Positions 54,983 through 64,000 of a stretch of 64,000 bases of DNA are shown here, piece after piece. The stretch lies in assembly GCA_019117005.1 (NCBI GenBank), contig DXAO01000002.1, positions 16,484 to 80,483 on the forward strand. Reading direction: 5' to 3'. The notes under the pieces are model-generated. The model saw only the letters and a program-made list of their open reading frames with translations. It had not been told where the DNA came from and ran no database searches. The position numbers were made by a program, and so were the translations under genes. The stretch comes from Candidatus Collinsella stercoripullorum. Its GTDB lineage: Bacteria; Actinomycetota; Coriobacteriia; Coriobacteriales; Coriobacteriaceae. The stretch's first letter is position 1. The number at the start of each line of letters is the position of its first letter.

Positions 54983-55005
54983 CACCCCGGCCCAAGGAGC
55001 GCGCA

Positions 55006-55488
55006 ATGAACACTTTCACCCGAGCCATCTCCCTGACGGTGGCGGCAGCGGTCGTCGCGCTCGGCGTCCTCTCCGGGCTCTGCAACACCCTGCTCGCCGG
55101 GAGCCCCATCACCCAGATGCTCTCGGGCGCCGGGCAGTCGCTCGAGAACACCATCCTGAACGGCGCCATCGATGCCAGCGGCATCAAGGGGGCTGCCGAG
55201 GACGCGCTGCGCGGGAACGTCCCGGAGATCGCCGCGGCGACCGGCATGACCGAGCAGGAGGTCGAAGCCGCCATCGACCGGCTCGACATCTCGTCGTGGA
55301 GCGTGACGGACCTGCCCGCGGGCGCATCGCCCACCGGTACGATCGACACCTCCTACCAGGGGGCGAACGCGACCGTGACCACCTACGCCGACCCCTCTTA
55401 CATCACCGTCGACACCCTGGGTCAAAGCGTCACCCTCGCTGTGCCCGAGAGCGCGCAGGGATACATCTCCTACCTGGGCTACCTGTAG
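55006..55488 (+). CDS. Small exported hypothetical protein
   Basis: A 160-residue protein with an N-terminal signal or anchor helix (about 7-27, AISLTVAAAVVALGVLSGLC) whose cysteine in SGLCNTLLAG could be a weak lipobox. The rest is small, Ser/Thr/Ala-rich and mildly acidic, ending YISYLGYL. No family recognised. Start ATG 55006 after AAGGAG. Confidence 0.65.
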   Translation: MNTFTRAISLTVAAAVVALGVLSGLCNTLLAGSPITQMLSGAGQSLENTILNGAIDASGIKGAAEDALRGNVPEIAAATGMTEQEVEAAIDRLDISSWSVTDLPAGASPTGTIDTSYQGANATVTTYADPSYITVDTLGQSVTLAVPESAQGYISYLGYL

Positions 55489-55575
55489 GGTCCCGCACAG
55501 GGGCCGCCTCCGCCCGGCGCCGGCGGCCTCCGCAGCGCGGCCCCGTCGCCCGGCCGCCCGTAGGGTCGATCCCGC

Positions 55576-56280
55576 TCAGCGGTCCGCGAGGTCGATCGAC
55601 AGGAGCTCCGCATCCGATGCATCCCTGAGCCGCAGCACGGAGCCGTCGAGCTCCACGGCGGCGACGGTGCCCTCCCCGCTCGCGATCCGAGTCGGGAGCG
55701 AGCCGTCCGCATCGACGTACGCCTGCACGACGAAGCCCGCATCGACGTTCGACACCGCGTACAGGGTCCCTCCGAAGCAGGCGAAGCCGGCGGAGTCGCC
55801 GTCGAGCTCGAACAGGTCGATCGAGGCGCCCGGATCGTCCGCGCGCGCACGCGTCATCACCGCAGCCCCGTCAGCATCGGTGCGCAGCGCGTACACCGAG
55901 CCCCCGTACGCGATCGATGCGGACCCGGGCTCCCCGGCGCCGACGGTCACCGCGCCGTCCTGGCGCGCGGGCTCCGCGGAGACGACCGGTTCGCGCGCAT
56001 CCAGATCGAGCACCGCCCCGGCGAGGGCGCGGACGAGCACGACGACCGTCACGGCGGCGAGGGCCGCCCCGATGACGACCGCGGCGGCGATCAGCCTGCG
56101 CGCGGCGCGCCCGTCGCGTCCCCCCGGGCGGCGCACCGCGGCACGCGCGCTCCCCGCCGCCGCGGCGCGCAGCCGGTCGACCTCGGACGCGTCCGCCCGG
56201 GCGGCGCGGCGGGCGGCCTGGGCCGCGTCGATGGGCGCGACGACCCCTCGGTCGCCCCGATGTCCCGAACGGTCTTCCAT
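55576..56280 (-). CDS. Hypothetical single-pass membrane protein
   Basis: A 234-residue protein: a basic, Ala/Arg-rich cytoplasmic N-terminus (about 1-60), one membrane helix (about 62-84, LIAAAVVIGAALAAVTVVVLV), and an outside domain of about 145 residues with repeated beta-like SVYALRTDADG and TLYAVSNVDAG units that suggest a propeller-type sensor or ligand domain. Start ATG 56280 after GAGGAGG. It converges with the small exported protein gene. Confidence 0.65.
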   Translation of the reverse strand: MEDRSGHRGDRGVVAPIDAAQAARRAARADASEVDRLRAAAAGSARAAVRRPGGRDGRAARRLIAAAVVIGAALAAVTVVVLVRALAGAVLDLDAREPVVSAEPARQDGAVTVGAGEPGSASIAYGGSVYALRTDADGAAVMTRARADDPGASIDLFELDGDSAGFACFGGTLYAVSNVDAGFVVQAYVDADGSLPTRIASGEGTVAAVELDGSVLRLRDASDAELLSIDLADR

Positions 56281-56469
56281 GGTACCTCCTCGGTCGTCCC
56301 GCAGCCGCTGCGCACGGCGCCGGTACGGACCAGTATAGGCGCGCGGCACCCCGACGGGAGGACCCTCGCCCAAATATCGGAGAATGCGTGGCGCTCTGGC
56401 CTTTCTCCCAGCTCTGGGCTATCGTGTACCGGCATCTACCGCACGCAGCAGAAAGGAAGCGCGCATCCC

Positions 56470-56769
56470 ATGGCACTGACCGGCAAGCAGATCCGCCAGC
56501 TCCGCAGCCTCGCCCATCATCTCAACCCCGTCATCCTCATCGGCCGCGGCGACGTCAGCGACGGCGTGGTCGAGCAGGCCGAGCAGAGCCTGGAGGCCCA
56601 CGAGCTCATCAAGTGCGGCGTGCAGGACGGCTCCGACCTCTCCGCCCGCGAGGCCGCCGGCGAGCTCGCCGAGCGCACCGGCGCCGAGGTCGTCCAGGTG
56701 ATCGGGCACCGCTTCTCGCTCTACCGCGAGAGCTCCCGCACCGACATCGAGCACATCAAGCTCGCCTGA
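56470..56769 (+). CDS. yhbY: YhbY/CRS1-YhbY RNA-binding protein
   Basis: A 99-residue single CRM-domain protein associated with pre-50S ribosome assembly. It has LTGKQIRQLRSLAHHLNPVI, the GRGDVSDGV loop and LEAHELIKC, all family marks. Start ATG 56470 with AAAGGAAG about 11 nt upstream. Confidence 0.93.
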   Translation: MALTGKQIRQLRSLAHHLNPVILIGRGDVSDGVVEQAEQSLEAHELIKCGVQDGSDLSAREAAGELAERTGAEVVQVIGHRFSLYRESSRTDIEHIKLA

Positions 56770-56819
56770 CGGCCGCCGCAGCCGGCTCCCGTCCGCCGCG
56801 GCCCGCGCGGGCCCGCCCC

Positions 56820-59800
56820 CTACATCATCACCGCCTTCCTCGACCGGTCCACGATCCTCTCGTAGGCCGCTCTCGTCTCCGGCTCGGGCACCGCCCCGAG
56901 CTCGTTCTTCAGGTAGTGCAGGTGACCGTTGTAGAGCTCGACGAGCTCCCGCCGGCGCCCGCAGAGGTCGTATACGCTCATCGCCCGCCTGATCAGGTCC
57001 TCGCGTGCAGGCGCGTGCCGCAGCGCCGACTCCACGAGCCATGAGGCGGACGAGAGGTTCTCCGCCGCGAGCGCCGCATCGATCCCGCGGACCATGCAGT
57101 CGACGAAGCGCGTCGCGAACGCGCGCCGCATCCGCGCGAAGAACGACGGGTCGCCGCAATCGGGCAGATACAGCGGACCCATGTAGAGCTGCTCCATCTT
57201 GAGGCTCGCCTCGACGATCTGAGGCGACGTGGCATCCTCCCCGCTGAGCAGGATCTCGCGCGCGAGCCCGTCGAACCGCCTGACATCCGAGTATATGAGC
57301 TCCCCGTTGAGCGCCACGCCGTCACCCTGCGTGAGCAGGTACTGGAGTCCCTCCTCCCGCTGGCCGAGCGCCCGTCGCAGCGACGAGAGGGTCACGTACA
57401 GGCTCTCCCTCCCCCGCGAGTAGCCCGCATCCGGCCACAGCTCGTCGATGATCGTCCTCCTGCTCACGAACGATCCCAGGCTGAGCGTCAGGCGCGCGGC
57501 CACCACGCTCGTCTTCTTGCGCCGCCATATCTCATCGGTGAGCACGTGCCCGTTGCGCTCGACGTGGAAACCCCCGAACAGGTTGATGACCACCTGCCCG
57601 GCCTCCGCCCCCGAGGTGCCGTTCACCACCTCGAACAGCGTCCGCTCCGCCAGGGGAGCCTCGTCGCCGCGGACGTAGCGCGCGAGGAGGCCGCGCGGGA
57701 TCATGCTGCGCAGGGATTCGCAGCGCGCACCGAGCAGCGCCAGGGCGTGGCGCGCGATGGGGCGGAACCCGGGCTCGAGCATCACCGCCTTGTTGAGCGA
57801 GAACCACGCCGACAGCTCGGAATCGAACCGCGCGGCAGCCAGGTGCATCGCCACCGCCCACGCCTCGGCGGGCCCGCAGTCCTCCCGGTACAGGTCGAGG
57901 GCCTCGGCATCCTCCCTGATCTTGACCCGGGACGTCCCCCGCAGGTACGAGGTGCGCTCGAGCATCGTGCCCCAGCTGCGGAGGAAGGACTGCCCCGGCT
58001 CCGCGAGCTTCAGCACCTGCTGGCCGCGGAACTGCGCGGTGACCGTCTGCTTGAGCGCGAGCGCCTGCCATCCCTCCGCCGCGAGGCAGAACAGCTGCGT
58101 CGCGAGGTCCCCTTCGCGCACCGCCATCGTCCCTGCGTCCACGAACCCCCGCTCGTCGGTGACGGGAAGGCCGGCGAGCATGCGGCACGCGCTCGCCGTC
58201 ATCCTCACCCGCACGGACAGGGGCACGAGGCGCCGCTCCGCGAGCACCTCCGCCAGATCCTCGAGGTCGTCCAGCTGGGACTTGATGACCCCGTCCCCGC
58301 GCAGCGCGGACTCCAGGCACCGGTCGGTCGCGAGGAGCACGCCGGGGACGTCGAGCGCGTTGTCCGCCGCGGAGGAAGGGGCCGCCTCACGGGCCTCGGC
58401 GGGTAGCGGGGCCCCGCTACCCGCGATGAGCTCCCGGTACCCCCGCGCATGCGCCCGCAGCCTCGCCGCGGCGCGGGGCTCGCGCTCAGGGGAGAACCCG
58501 CGGTCGAGCTCGGGCAGCTCCGTCCCGCTCACCGGCCCCCAGGCCTCGCTCAGGGCGCGGGCGACGCCCCAGTCCGCCGGATCGACCTGCTGCGGGATCT
58601 CATCGGCGCGGCGGCGCAGCTCCACGGCCGCCCTGCGCGCGTTGTGGTACTCCCCCGCCGTCAGCGCCGCCGTGTAGACGGCGAGCAGCGCCCCGGTCTC
58701 GATCCCCGCGGCCGGCACGCGTCCCATCTCCGCGAAGACCCTGCTCACAAACGCCGCATGCCCCGCGAGCGCGAAGTGGACCGGGAACTGCGCCAGGGTG
58801 CCCGCCGCCGCACGGGAGTCGAGGACGAGTCCGATGAGCCGAACCGCCGCATCGACCCTGCCGGCCCGGATGAGCAGGCGCACCGCCTGCGTGGCGAACT
58901 CCGGCCTCCGCGCCGCGATATCGCGGCGCAGGCGAACCCCCGCCCCGTCCTCGTCCCCCAGGCATCCGAACGAGCCGGTCCCGCCGCCGAGCGCGAAGAC
59001 CGGGTAGTCGCGCGCCAGCCGCGAGCGGGTCTCCTGCCTCACCCGCAGCCCCGAGCGCTCGAGCTCCTCGAACGACCCCGAGCCCATGAGGAGCATCAGG
59101 CAGACGATGCGGTACAGGGAGTCCCGCTCGCGCCTCAGCTCCCCCATCACGCCCTGGTAGAGCTCCTCGATGCCCGCCTCGAGCAGACTGCCTCCCATCT
59201 GGGCGCCCGTGGCGTCCTGAAGCTGCACCACGAGCGCCGGGACGCCCTGGGTCAGCTCGTACACATCGAGCGACGGGGCGATGGAGAACGCCCGGGCCCA
59301 TTGGGCGTACTCCCCTGGCTGGACCGCCAGGGCGGGCGGGGCTATCTTGGCGGAATCCCCCAGCGTCGAGAGGAACGCCCGGTTCGACGGCAGGCAGGAC
59401 GCGACCACCTCGAACCCGCGTCCGCGCAGGGCGCGGAGCAGGTCGGCGATGCGGCGCGCCTCCTCCTTCTCGAGACGCGGGACGTCGTCGATGGCGATCA
59501 GGGGCCTGGCCTCGACCGGCTGCCCCTGCCCGATCTCCTCGAGCAGGTCGCGCAGCTCGTGCTTCGCCATGCGCCCCGCGTCGATGAGCTCCACGCTGCC
59601 GCGCTCCGGGTCCGACCGCACCGTCGCCGCGTACTGGAACAGCAGGGTCGTCTTCCCGAACCCCTTCGGGGCGCACACGAGCGCGATGCCCGCCTCACCC
59701 GCCTTGAACGCGAGCTCCCTCAGCAGCCGCTCGCGCCTCACCGTCAGCCCCGTCTCGATCCCCATGGGCGGCGCGTCGAATCGCTCGACCCCGTACCCGC

Positions 59801-59837
59801 GCCCCGACGATTCGACGGCCTTCGCTCCATCCGACAT
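56820..59837 (-). CDS. STAND-type ATPase with C-terminal winged helix and BTAD domain
   Basis: A 1005-residue regulator. Residues about 25-330 are a P-loop STAND/MalT-like NTPase: APKGFGKTTLL (Walker A, Lys62) and LIAIDDVP (Walker B, Asp117-118). A long helical middle (about 330-740) looks like TPR sensor repeats. About 748-845 is an OmpR/SARP-type winged helix (VINLFGGFHVERNGHVL, SYVTLSSLRRALG-like end), and about 850-1000 a BTAD helical domain. This reverses the usual SARP order, where the DNA-binding and BTAD parts come first. Start ATG 59837 after GGGGAG; an upstream open frame to 60086 has no ribosome site. Target genes are not known. Confidence 0.86.
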   Translation of the reverse strand: MSDGAKAVESSGRGYGVERFDAPPMGIETGLTVRRERLLRELAFKAGEAGIALVCAPKGFGKTTLLFQYAATVRSDPERGSVELIDAGRMAKHELRDLLEEIGQGQPVEARPLIAIDDVPRLEKEEARRIADLLRALRGRGFEVVASCLPSNRAFLSTLGDSAKIAPPALAVQPGEYAQWARAFSIAPSLDVYELTQGVPALVVQLQDATGAQMGGSLLEAGIEELYQGVMGELRRERDSLYRIVCLMLLMGSGSFEELERSGLRVRQETRSRLARDYPVFALGGGTGSFGCLGDEDGAGVRLRRDIAARRPEFATQAVRLLIRAGRVDAAVRLIGLVLDSRAAAGTLAQFPVHFALAGHAAFVSRVFAEMGRVPAAGIETGALLAVYTAALTAGEYHNARRAAVELRRRADEIPQQVDPADWGVARALSEAWGPVSGTELPELDRGFSPEREPRAAARLRAHARGYRELIAGSGAPLPAEAREAAPSSAADNALDVPGVLLATDRCLESALRGDGVIKSQLDDLEDLAEVLAERRLVPLSVRVRMTASACRMLAGLPVTDERGFVDAGTMAVREGDLATQLFCLAAEGWQALALKQTVTAQFRGQQVLKLAEPGQSFLRSWGTMLERTSYLRGTSRVKIREDAEALDLYREDCGPAEAWAVAMHLAAARFDSELSAWFSLNKAVMLEPGFRPIARHALALLGARCESLRSMIPRGLLARYVRGDEAPLAERTLFEVVNGTSGAEAGQVVINLFGGFHVERNGHVLTDEIWRRKKTSVVAARLTLSLGSFVSRRTIIDELWPDAGYSRGRESLYVTLSSLRRALGQREEGLQYLLTQGDGVALNGELIYSDVRRFDGLAREILLSGEDATSPQIVEASLKMEQLYMGPLYLPDCGDPSFFARMRRAFATRFVDCMVRGIDAALAAENLSSASWLVESALRHAPAREDLIRRAMSVYDLCGRRRELVELYNGHLHYLKNELGAVPEPETRAAYERIVDRSRKAVMM

Positions 59838-60492
59838 CTTCGTTCGCTCCCCACACTCGAAGTCCTCGCGAGCAACGATATCGAAGGGCGCCCCGGGCGC
59901 GAACGGGGTTCTCCCCCGTTTCCGCGTGCCGGTAAGACCCCGGTAAGCCGCCACCCCGATTCCGGGGAAGGTCTCCCGACGGGGGCCCTCGGGACGGCGC
60001 GCCCCCGAACAGCACCGTCCATCCCCTCGCATCGCTCCCCGAGCGATTGTGGAGCCGCGCGGGTCCGTTTCGGCAAAGCGCAGCATACGGTACAGCGCAT
60101 TTTCTGAAGATTCTATTCATTTTACGTCTACAACGTGACAAAGCGGACAACCCATCGGGCATCTCCCACCGTGTCGGATAGCGGTAAGGTCCGCCGGGAT
60201 TGCCGGCATGACCGCGGCCCTCCTGTCGATAACCCGTGCGCCCCCACCGACGCCGGCGCCTGAGCGCATCGGGCGGACGCGCCCCGTCCCAGCCCATCCG
60301 GCAGGGCTTCGCACGGCAGGATTTGGAGGCGACGCCGTTTCGCTCCAGCGTCCCTTCTCGCAGACCGCACCGCCCCCATGCGCGCGGGCCTTCTCCCGTA
60401 CGGGCACCCGCACCTCGAAGCGGGAGGCGCTGACCCCATACGTGCCGCCCATCGCCCCACGGCGGCCACCCCGCCCGGACCCCATCGCGGCA
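59838..60492. other. Long gap upstream of the STAND regulator
   Basis: 655 bp with no gene I can support. An AT-rich patch at about 60090-60140 (minus-strand TTGTCA and TAAAAT/TAGAAT boxes at poor spacing) is the best place for the regulator's promoter, leaving an untranslated leader of roughly 250 nt. A minus-strand frame ending CPMGCPLCHVVDVK at 60117 is open but lacks a ribosome site. Confidence 0.5.
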
Positions 60493-60537
60493 CAAAAGAC
60501 CCCGCCCCTCCGAGCACCGTGCCCGGAGGGGCGGGGA
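60493..60537 (-). terminator. Terminator of nagB
   Basis: Minus strand CCCCGCCCCTCCGGGC pairs with GCTCGGAGGGGCGGGG around a short loop and is followed by TCTTTTG. Confidence 0.82.
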
Positions 60538-60632
60538 TCCGCATCGGTATCAGGTGCCGGCCCCCTCGGATTTCCGCCTCCCGCCGCGCATGCGGCCGGC
60601 TGCGGACGCCGCGGAGGCGGCTGGACGGGCGG

Positions 60633-61376
60633 CTACGCCAGCTCGTCGGCGCACAGCGCCAGAGCCTCCTCGTCGGCGACGAGCACCGTGTTGGGATGCA
60701 GCTGGAGGATGGACGCCGGACACTGCGGGGTCACCGGGCCGAAGCACATATCGTGCACGGCCTGCGCCTTCTTGCTGCCGTTGGCGGCCACGACGATCAT
60801 CTTCGCGAACATGATCGTCTGCACGCCCATGCTGAACGCCTGGCGGGGCACGTCGTCGATGCTGTCGAACAGGCGGCTGTTGGCCTCGATGGTGGACTCG
60901 GTCAGGTCGACCAGGTGCGTGCCCTTCGAGAAGTGGTCGTCCGGCTCGTTGAAGCCGATGTGGCCGTTGTTGCCGATGCCGAGCAGCTGCAGGTCGGGAT
61001 AGCCGGCGGCGGCGACCGCGGCGTCGTACGCGGCACAGGAGGCCTCGTAGTCCTCGGCCATGCCGTCGGGCACGTGCGTGCGGGACTTGTCGATGTTCAC
61101 ATGATCGAACAGGTTGGTGTCCATGAAGTAGCGGTAGCTCTGGTCGTGGTCGCCCGGAAGGCCGCGGTACTCGTCGAGGTTGTAGGTGGAGACGCGGGCG
61201 AAGTCGAGGTCACCCTTCTCGTACCACTCGACCAGCTGCTTGTAGGCGCCGATGGGCGTCGAGCCGGTCGCCAGGCCGAGCACGCAATCCGGCTTCAAGA
61301 TCACCTGGGCGGAGATGATGTTGGCGACCTTGCGGCTCATGTCGTCGTAGTCGCGTGCCCGTACGATTGAAATCAT
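60633..61376 (-). CDS. nagB: Glucosamine-6-phosphate deaminase
   Basis: Converts glucosamine-6-phosphate to fructose-6-phosphate and ammonia, feeding amino sugars from mucin or cell walls into glycolysis. The 247-residue protein has GLATGSTPIGAY, the NLDEYRGL motif (Asp68 as catalytic base) and GIGNNGHIGFNEP. Start ATG 61376 after AAGGGGATC. The EIIA-Glc gene lies just upstream on the same strand. Confidence 0.95.
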   Translation of the reverse strand: MISIVRARDYDDMSRKVANIISAQVILKPDCVLGLATGSTPIGAYKQLVEWYEKGDLDFARVSTYNLDEYRGLPGDHDQSYRYFMDTNLFDHVNIDKSRTHVPDGMAEDYEASCAAYDAAVAAAGYPDLQLLGIGNNGHIGFNEPDDHFSKGTHLVDLTESTIEANSRLFDSIDDVPRQAFSMGVQTIMFAKMIVVAANGSKKAQAVHDMCFGPVTPQCPASILQLHPNTVLVADEEALALCADELA

Positions 61377-61451
61377 GTTGATCCCCTTTTCTCGCTATCA
61401 ACCGACTTCCCTATCGGCCCCGCTGCGGATGCGCGCGACCGACCTTGCAAC

Positions 61452-61949
61452 CTAGCGTTCCCGCGCGGTGATGAGCTGGTCGAGCTCAGAGACCGTATCG
61501 CCGACGTTCCCCCGGATACTCGCGAACTCGACCGAGTTGCAGATGAGGATGGGCGCCGTCACATCGAACCCCTCCCGCTCGATCGCCTCGCGGTCGAACT
61601 CTATCAGCACGTCGCCCTGCTTGACGGTCTGTCCGACGCTCGCCTTGACGTGGAAGTACTTCCCGTCGAGCTTGACCGTGTCCAACCCGATATGGATCAG
61701 GACGTCGAGGCCCTCCTCGGTATGGAGCGCGAGCGCGTGCCCGGTGGGGAAGATCGCCTCGATCTTGGAATCGGACGGCGCGACGACCTTGTTGCCCGTG
61801 GGCTCGATAGCGACACCCTGACCCAGCAGCCCCGCAGCGAAGGTCTGATCGTTGACCTCGGACAAGGGGATGACCTTGCCCGCCAGAGGCGAAAGCAGAA
61901 CGCTGTTCCGCTTCCGCAGGCCGAACGACTTGAGAAACCTGCTGAACAT
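61452..61949 (-). CDS. crr: PTS glucose-type EIIA protein
   Basis: Soluble phosphocarrier of the sugar phosphotransferase system. In 165 residues the phospho-accepting His86 lies in LIHIGLDTV and the supporting His71 in TGHALALH. As a free-standing EIIA it may serve several sugar permeases and take part in carbon control; no EIIBC is in the window. Start ATG 61949 after AAGGAGGGG. A perfect GATAGCTATC palindrome sits 26 bp upstream (61975-61984). Followed by nagB after 75 bp, suggesting amino-sugar use. Confidence 0.9.
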   Translation of the reverse strand: MFSRFLKSFGLRKRNSVLLSPLAGKVIPLSEVNDQTFAAGLLGQGVAIEPTGNKVVAPSDSKIEAIFPTGHALALHTEEGLDVLIHIGLDTVKLDGKYFHVKASVGQTVKQGDVLIEFDREAIEREGFDVTAPILICNSVEFASIRGNVGDTVSELDQLITARER

Positions 61950-62071
61950 GCCCCTCCTTGTAACCCGTGCGAAGGATAGCTATCACAATCCTACCGCATC
62001 GGAGATTCCCGCGAGTTGTCGATTTTGACCCTTAGACGGTCTACCTGACGGTGAGCGCGGCACCGTGCGGC

Positions 62072-62105
62072 AAAAAAACGGGACCCGCCGAATGGCAGGT
62101 CCCGC
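62072..62105 (-). terminator. Terminator of rplM-rpsI
   Basis: Minus strand GCGGGACCTGCC and GGCGGGTCCCG form a stem followed by TTTTTTT. Confidence 0.93.
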
Positions 62106-62131
62106 CTGAACGGATGATCTCCGCGAAGCGA

Positions 62132-62527
<396 letters not shown>

Positions 62528-62530
62528 CTT

Positions 62531-62974
62531 TTATGCCTCCAGCTCGATCTTGGTGGGGTTCTGAGCGGCATGCGGGTGCTCGGCACCGGCATAGACCTTG
62601 AGCTTCTTGAGCTGGGCGCGGCCGAGGGTGGTCTTGGGGAGCATGCCGCGGACGGCGCGCTCGATGACCTGCTCGGGGTGCTTGGCCATGGCCTGACGGA
62701 AGCTCTCGGCCTTGAGGCCGCCGTTGTAGCCGCTGTGACGGTAGTAGACCTTCTGGTCGGCCTTGTTGCCGGTAAGCTGGACCTTATCGGCGTTGATGAC
62801 CACCACGAAGTCACCGCAGTCAGAGTTGGGCGTGTACTGCGGCTTGTTCTTGCCGCGCAGGATCATGGCGATCTGCGTGGCGAGACGGCCCAGGACAGCA
62901 CCCTCGGCATCGACGAGGACCCAGTTGCGGGCGACCTCACCCTGCTTGGCGTAGTGAGTCGACTTCTGAATCAC
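62531..62974 (-). CDS. rplM: 50S ribosomal protein L13
   Basis: A 147-residue L13 ([37 protein letters not shown]). GTG start at 62974 directly behind GGAGGAG. First gene of the rplM-rpsI pair with its own strong promoter. Confidence 0.98.
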   Translation of the reverse strand: MIQKSTHYAKQGEVARNWVLVDAEGAVLGRLATQIAMILRGKNKPQYTPNSDCGDFVVVINADKVQLTGNKADQKVYYRHSGYNGGLKAESFRQAMAKHPEQVIERAVRGMLPKTTLGRAQLKKLKVYAGAEHPHAAQNPTKIELEA

Positions 62975-63039
62975 TTGACTCCTCCATGTACAGTACGTGT
63001 CTTAACAGAGATTCACGGGGCTCTGCAAATGACTGAAGA

Positions 63040-63067
63040 ATTATAGCGCGAGCGCCCGCGGGGTCAA
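63040..63067 (-). promoter_or_regulatory. Promoter of rplM-rpsI
   Basis: Minus strand TTGACC (63067-63062) and a consensus TATAAT (63045-63040), spacing 16 bp, about 65 bp ahead of the GTG start. Confidence 0.85.
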
Positions 63068-63208
63068 TGCGCGGTTCGCCCGCGGTCAGAGTTTCTGCAC
63101 ATGTCGGGGAGGTCGGACCGGTGCGGCCGGGACCGTCTGGGCAGGGGCGCGAAGCGGGCGGCGCCGAACCGGAGGCCCCGACCCGGGCCCGCAGGGCGGC
63201 CGGGAGGC

Positions 63209-64000
63209 CTACCGCAGGAAGGCCCGGATCGAATCCAGGAGCCGCGCGCATTCCTGGCGCCCCTCGATATAGAGCTCGAGGAGCTTGACGGGGTCGTGCT
63301 CGACATGCCCCACCTCGACGGGGCGGGGCGGGGCGACGACCAGGACGCGGCCGTCCCGCTCGTACTCCCAGATGCGACGCCGCTGCTCGTTGTAGCGCTC
63401 GTGCCGCGTCTCGAGGGCCTCGAGCAGATAGGGGTACTCGGCGTAGCGCGCACGGGCGGCGGACATGAACTCGTAGGGGCCCTTCTCATAGGAGCGGTGC
63501 TGGGTCAGCACGACGACCGCGCGGTCGAACCCCGCCTCCTCCAGCACGTGCTCGACCGGCACCGAGTCGGCGACGCCGCCATCGAGGTAGAGGTGGCCGT
63601 CGAGCTCGACCGGCTGGGTGATGAGCGGCAGGGAGGTCGACGCGCGGACGACGTCGATGTCCAGCACGGCGTTGGCGACCTCCAGGTACGCAGCGGTGCC
63701 GAAGACCATATCGGTCGCCACGGCGTACAGGCGCAGCGGGTTCGCCTGGAACGCCTCGTTGTCGAAGGGGTCGATGCGGTCCTGCACGTCGTTCAGCATG
63801 AAGTCGTAGCCGATGAGGCTGCCGCTGCGCGCGAACGACCTGGTGCCGATGTAGCGGCTGTCGTTGCAGAAGGTCAGGTTCACGCGGTTGCCGCGGCCGA
63901 TCTGACGGGATTTGTAGTTGAGCCCGTTCAGGGCGCCCGCGGACACGCCGAAGCAGGCGTCGGGCTGGATGCCGTGCTCCATGAGCACGTCGAGCACGCC
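63209..64000 (-). CDS. Patatin-like phospholipase (5' end outside window)
   Basis: The frame is open to the window edge, so the N-terminus with the oxyanion GGxxRG motif is missing. The visible part has the nucleophile elbow GVSAG, and the catalytic Asp in DGGVADSVP, of bacterial patatins (Ser/Asp dyad lipid hydrolases, YjjU/RssA-like branch). The C-terminus is acidic/basic helical (about 60 residues after the catalytic domain). It is downstream of nothing else on this strand in view; probably cytoplasmic. Confidence 0.88.
   Translation of the reverse strand, partial: GVLDVLMEHGIQPDACFGVSAGALNGLNYKSRQIGRGNRVNLTFCNDSRYIGTRSFARSGSLIGYDFMLNDVQDRIDPFDNEAFQANPLRLYAVATDMVFGTAAYLEVANAVLDIDVVRASTSLPLITQPVELDGHLYLDGGVADSVPVEHVLEEAGFDRAVVVLTQHRSYEKGPYEFMSAARARYAEYPYLLEALETRHERYNEQRRRIWEYERDGRVLVVAPPRPVEVGHVEHDPVKLLELYIEGRQECARLLDSIRAFLR

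Noticed and set aside
60117..60485. 122-codon minus-strand frame ending CPMGCPLCHVVDVK
   Set aside because: The Cys motif caught my eye, but there is no ribosome site, no family and mixed composition. It ends in the likely promoter of the STAND regulator.

Overview
This is a very GC-rich, densely coded bacterial window. The organism is probably an actinobacterium of the class Coriobacteriia, perhaps Collinsella-like. That is an inference from gene content and style: Shine-Dalgarno sites of the AAGGAG type, a giant CoA-dehydratase-activase fusion, a lysyl-tRNA synthetase with an extra C-terminal tRNA-binding domain, type III glutamine synthetase, STAND/BTAD regulators and a sortase-anchored M6 protease. 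No marker gene here names the species.

Layout. 1-5 kb: the 5'-truncated activase fusion, a LysR regulator and a deletion-scarred ABC exporter. 5-15.3 kb: an MFS transporter and housekeeping genes, mostly on the minus strand (lysS, greA, tatA, tRNA-Pro, veg-ispE, rph-rdgB-dtd, a HAD phosphatase with murI). 15.5-18.9 kb: a large cell-wall-anchored M6 metalloprotease. 19.0-19.4 kb: tRNA-Val followed by an unusual duplicated tail. 19.9-26.1 kb: a less GC-rich nucleoside/ribose island (nucleoside hydrolase, DcuC-type carrier, ribokinase and a LacI repressor fused to a second PfkB kinase). 26.1-31 kb: the argCJBD operon. 31.2-35.4 kb: a PNPOx-like protein and a riboflavin ECF transporter (EcfT, fused EcfA1-A2, RibU) behind an FMN riboswitch. 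35.7-41.4 kb: Fe-alcohol dehydrogenase, a NusG-domain-II protein, two translationally coupled paralogues of unknown function, an FKBP and a small IorA-like ferredoxin protein. 41.5-47.6 kb: bioY, tRNA-Glu with the same kind of duplicated tail, guanine deaminase, an NCS2 purine permease and glnA type III. 48-56.8 kb: metF, a stand-alone MetH activation-domain protein and metH, then a UPF0210 protein, a methyltransferase, two hypotheticals and yhbY. 56.8-64 kb: a STAND-wHTH-BTAD regulator, nagB, an EIIA-Glc protein, rplM-rpsI and a patatin-like phospholipase cut by the window end.

The strongest unexplained signal is the pair of structured elements behind tRNA-Val and tRNA-Glu. In both places the 3' end of the tRNA and its terminator are repeated about 185-190 bp downstream. 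Between the copies lies an element of roughly 110 bp that starts with an exact inverted copy of that tRNA's own T-arm, followed by several hairpins. The two elements differ in sequence, but the central hairpin keeps its GCGA loop and its flanking GCTG/CAGC pairs, and three of its stem pairs have changed on both sides. The closest known analogy is the tyrT tRNA-tail repeat (rtT RNA) of E. coli.

The genes suggest an anaerobic, host-associated lifestyle with purine/nucleoside salvage (guaD, NCS2, nucleoside hydrolase, ribokinases), vitamin uptake (riboflavin, biotin), cobalamin-dependent methionine synthesis, and amino-sugar and PTS functions.
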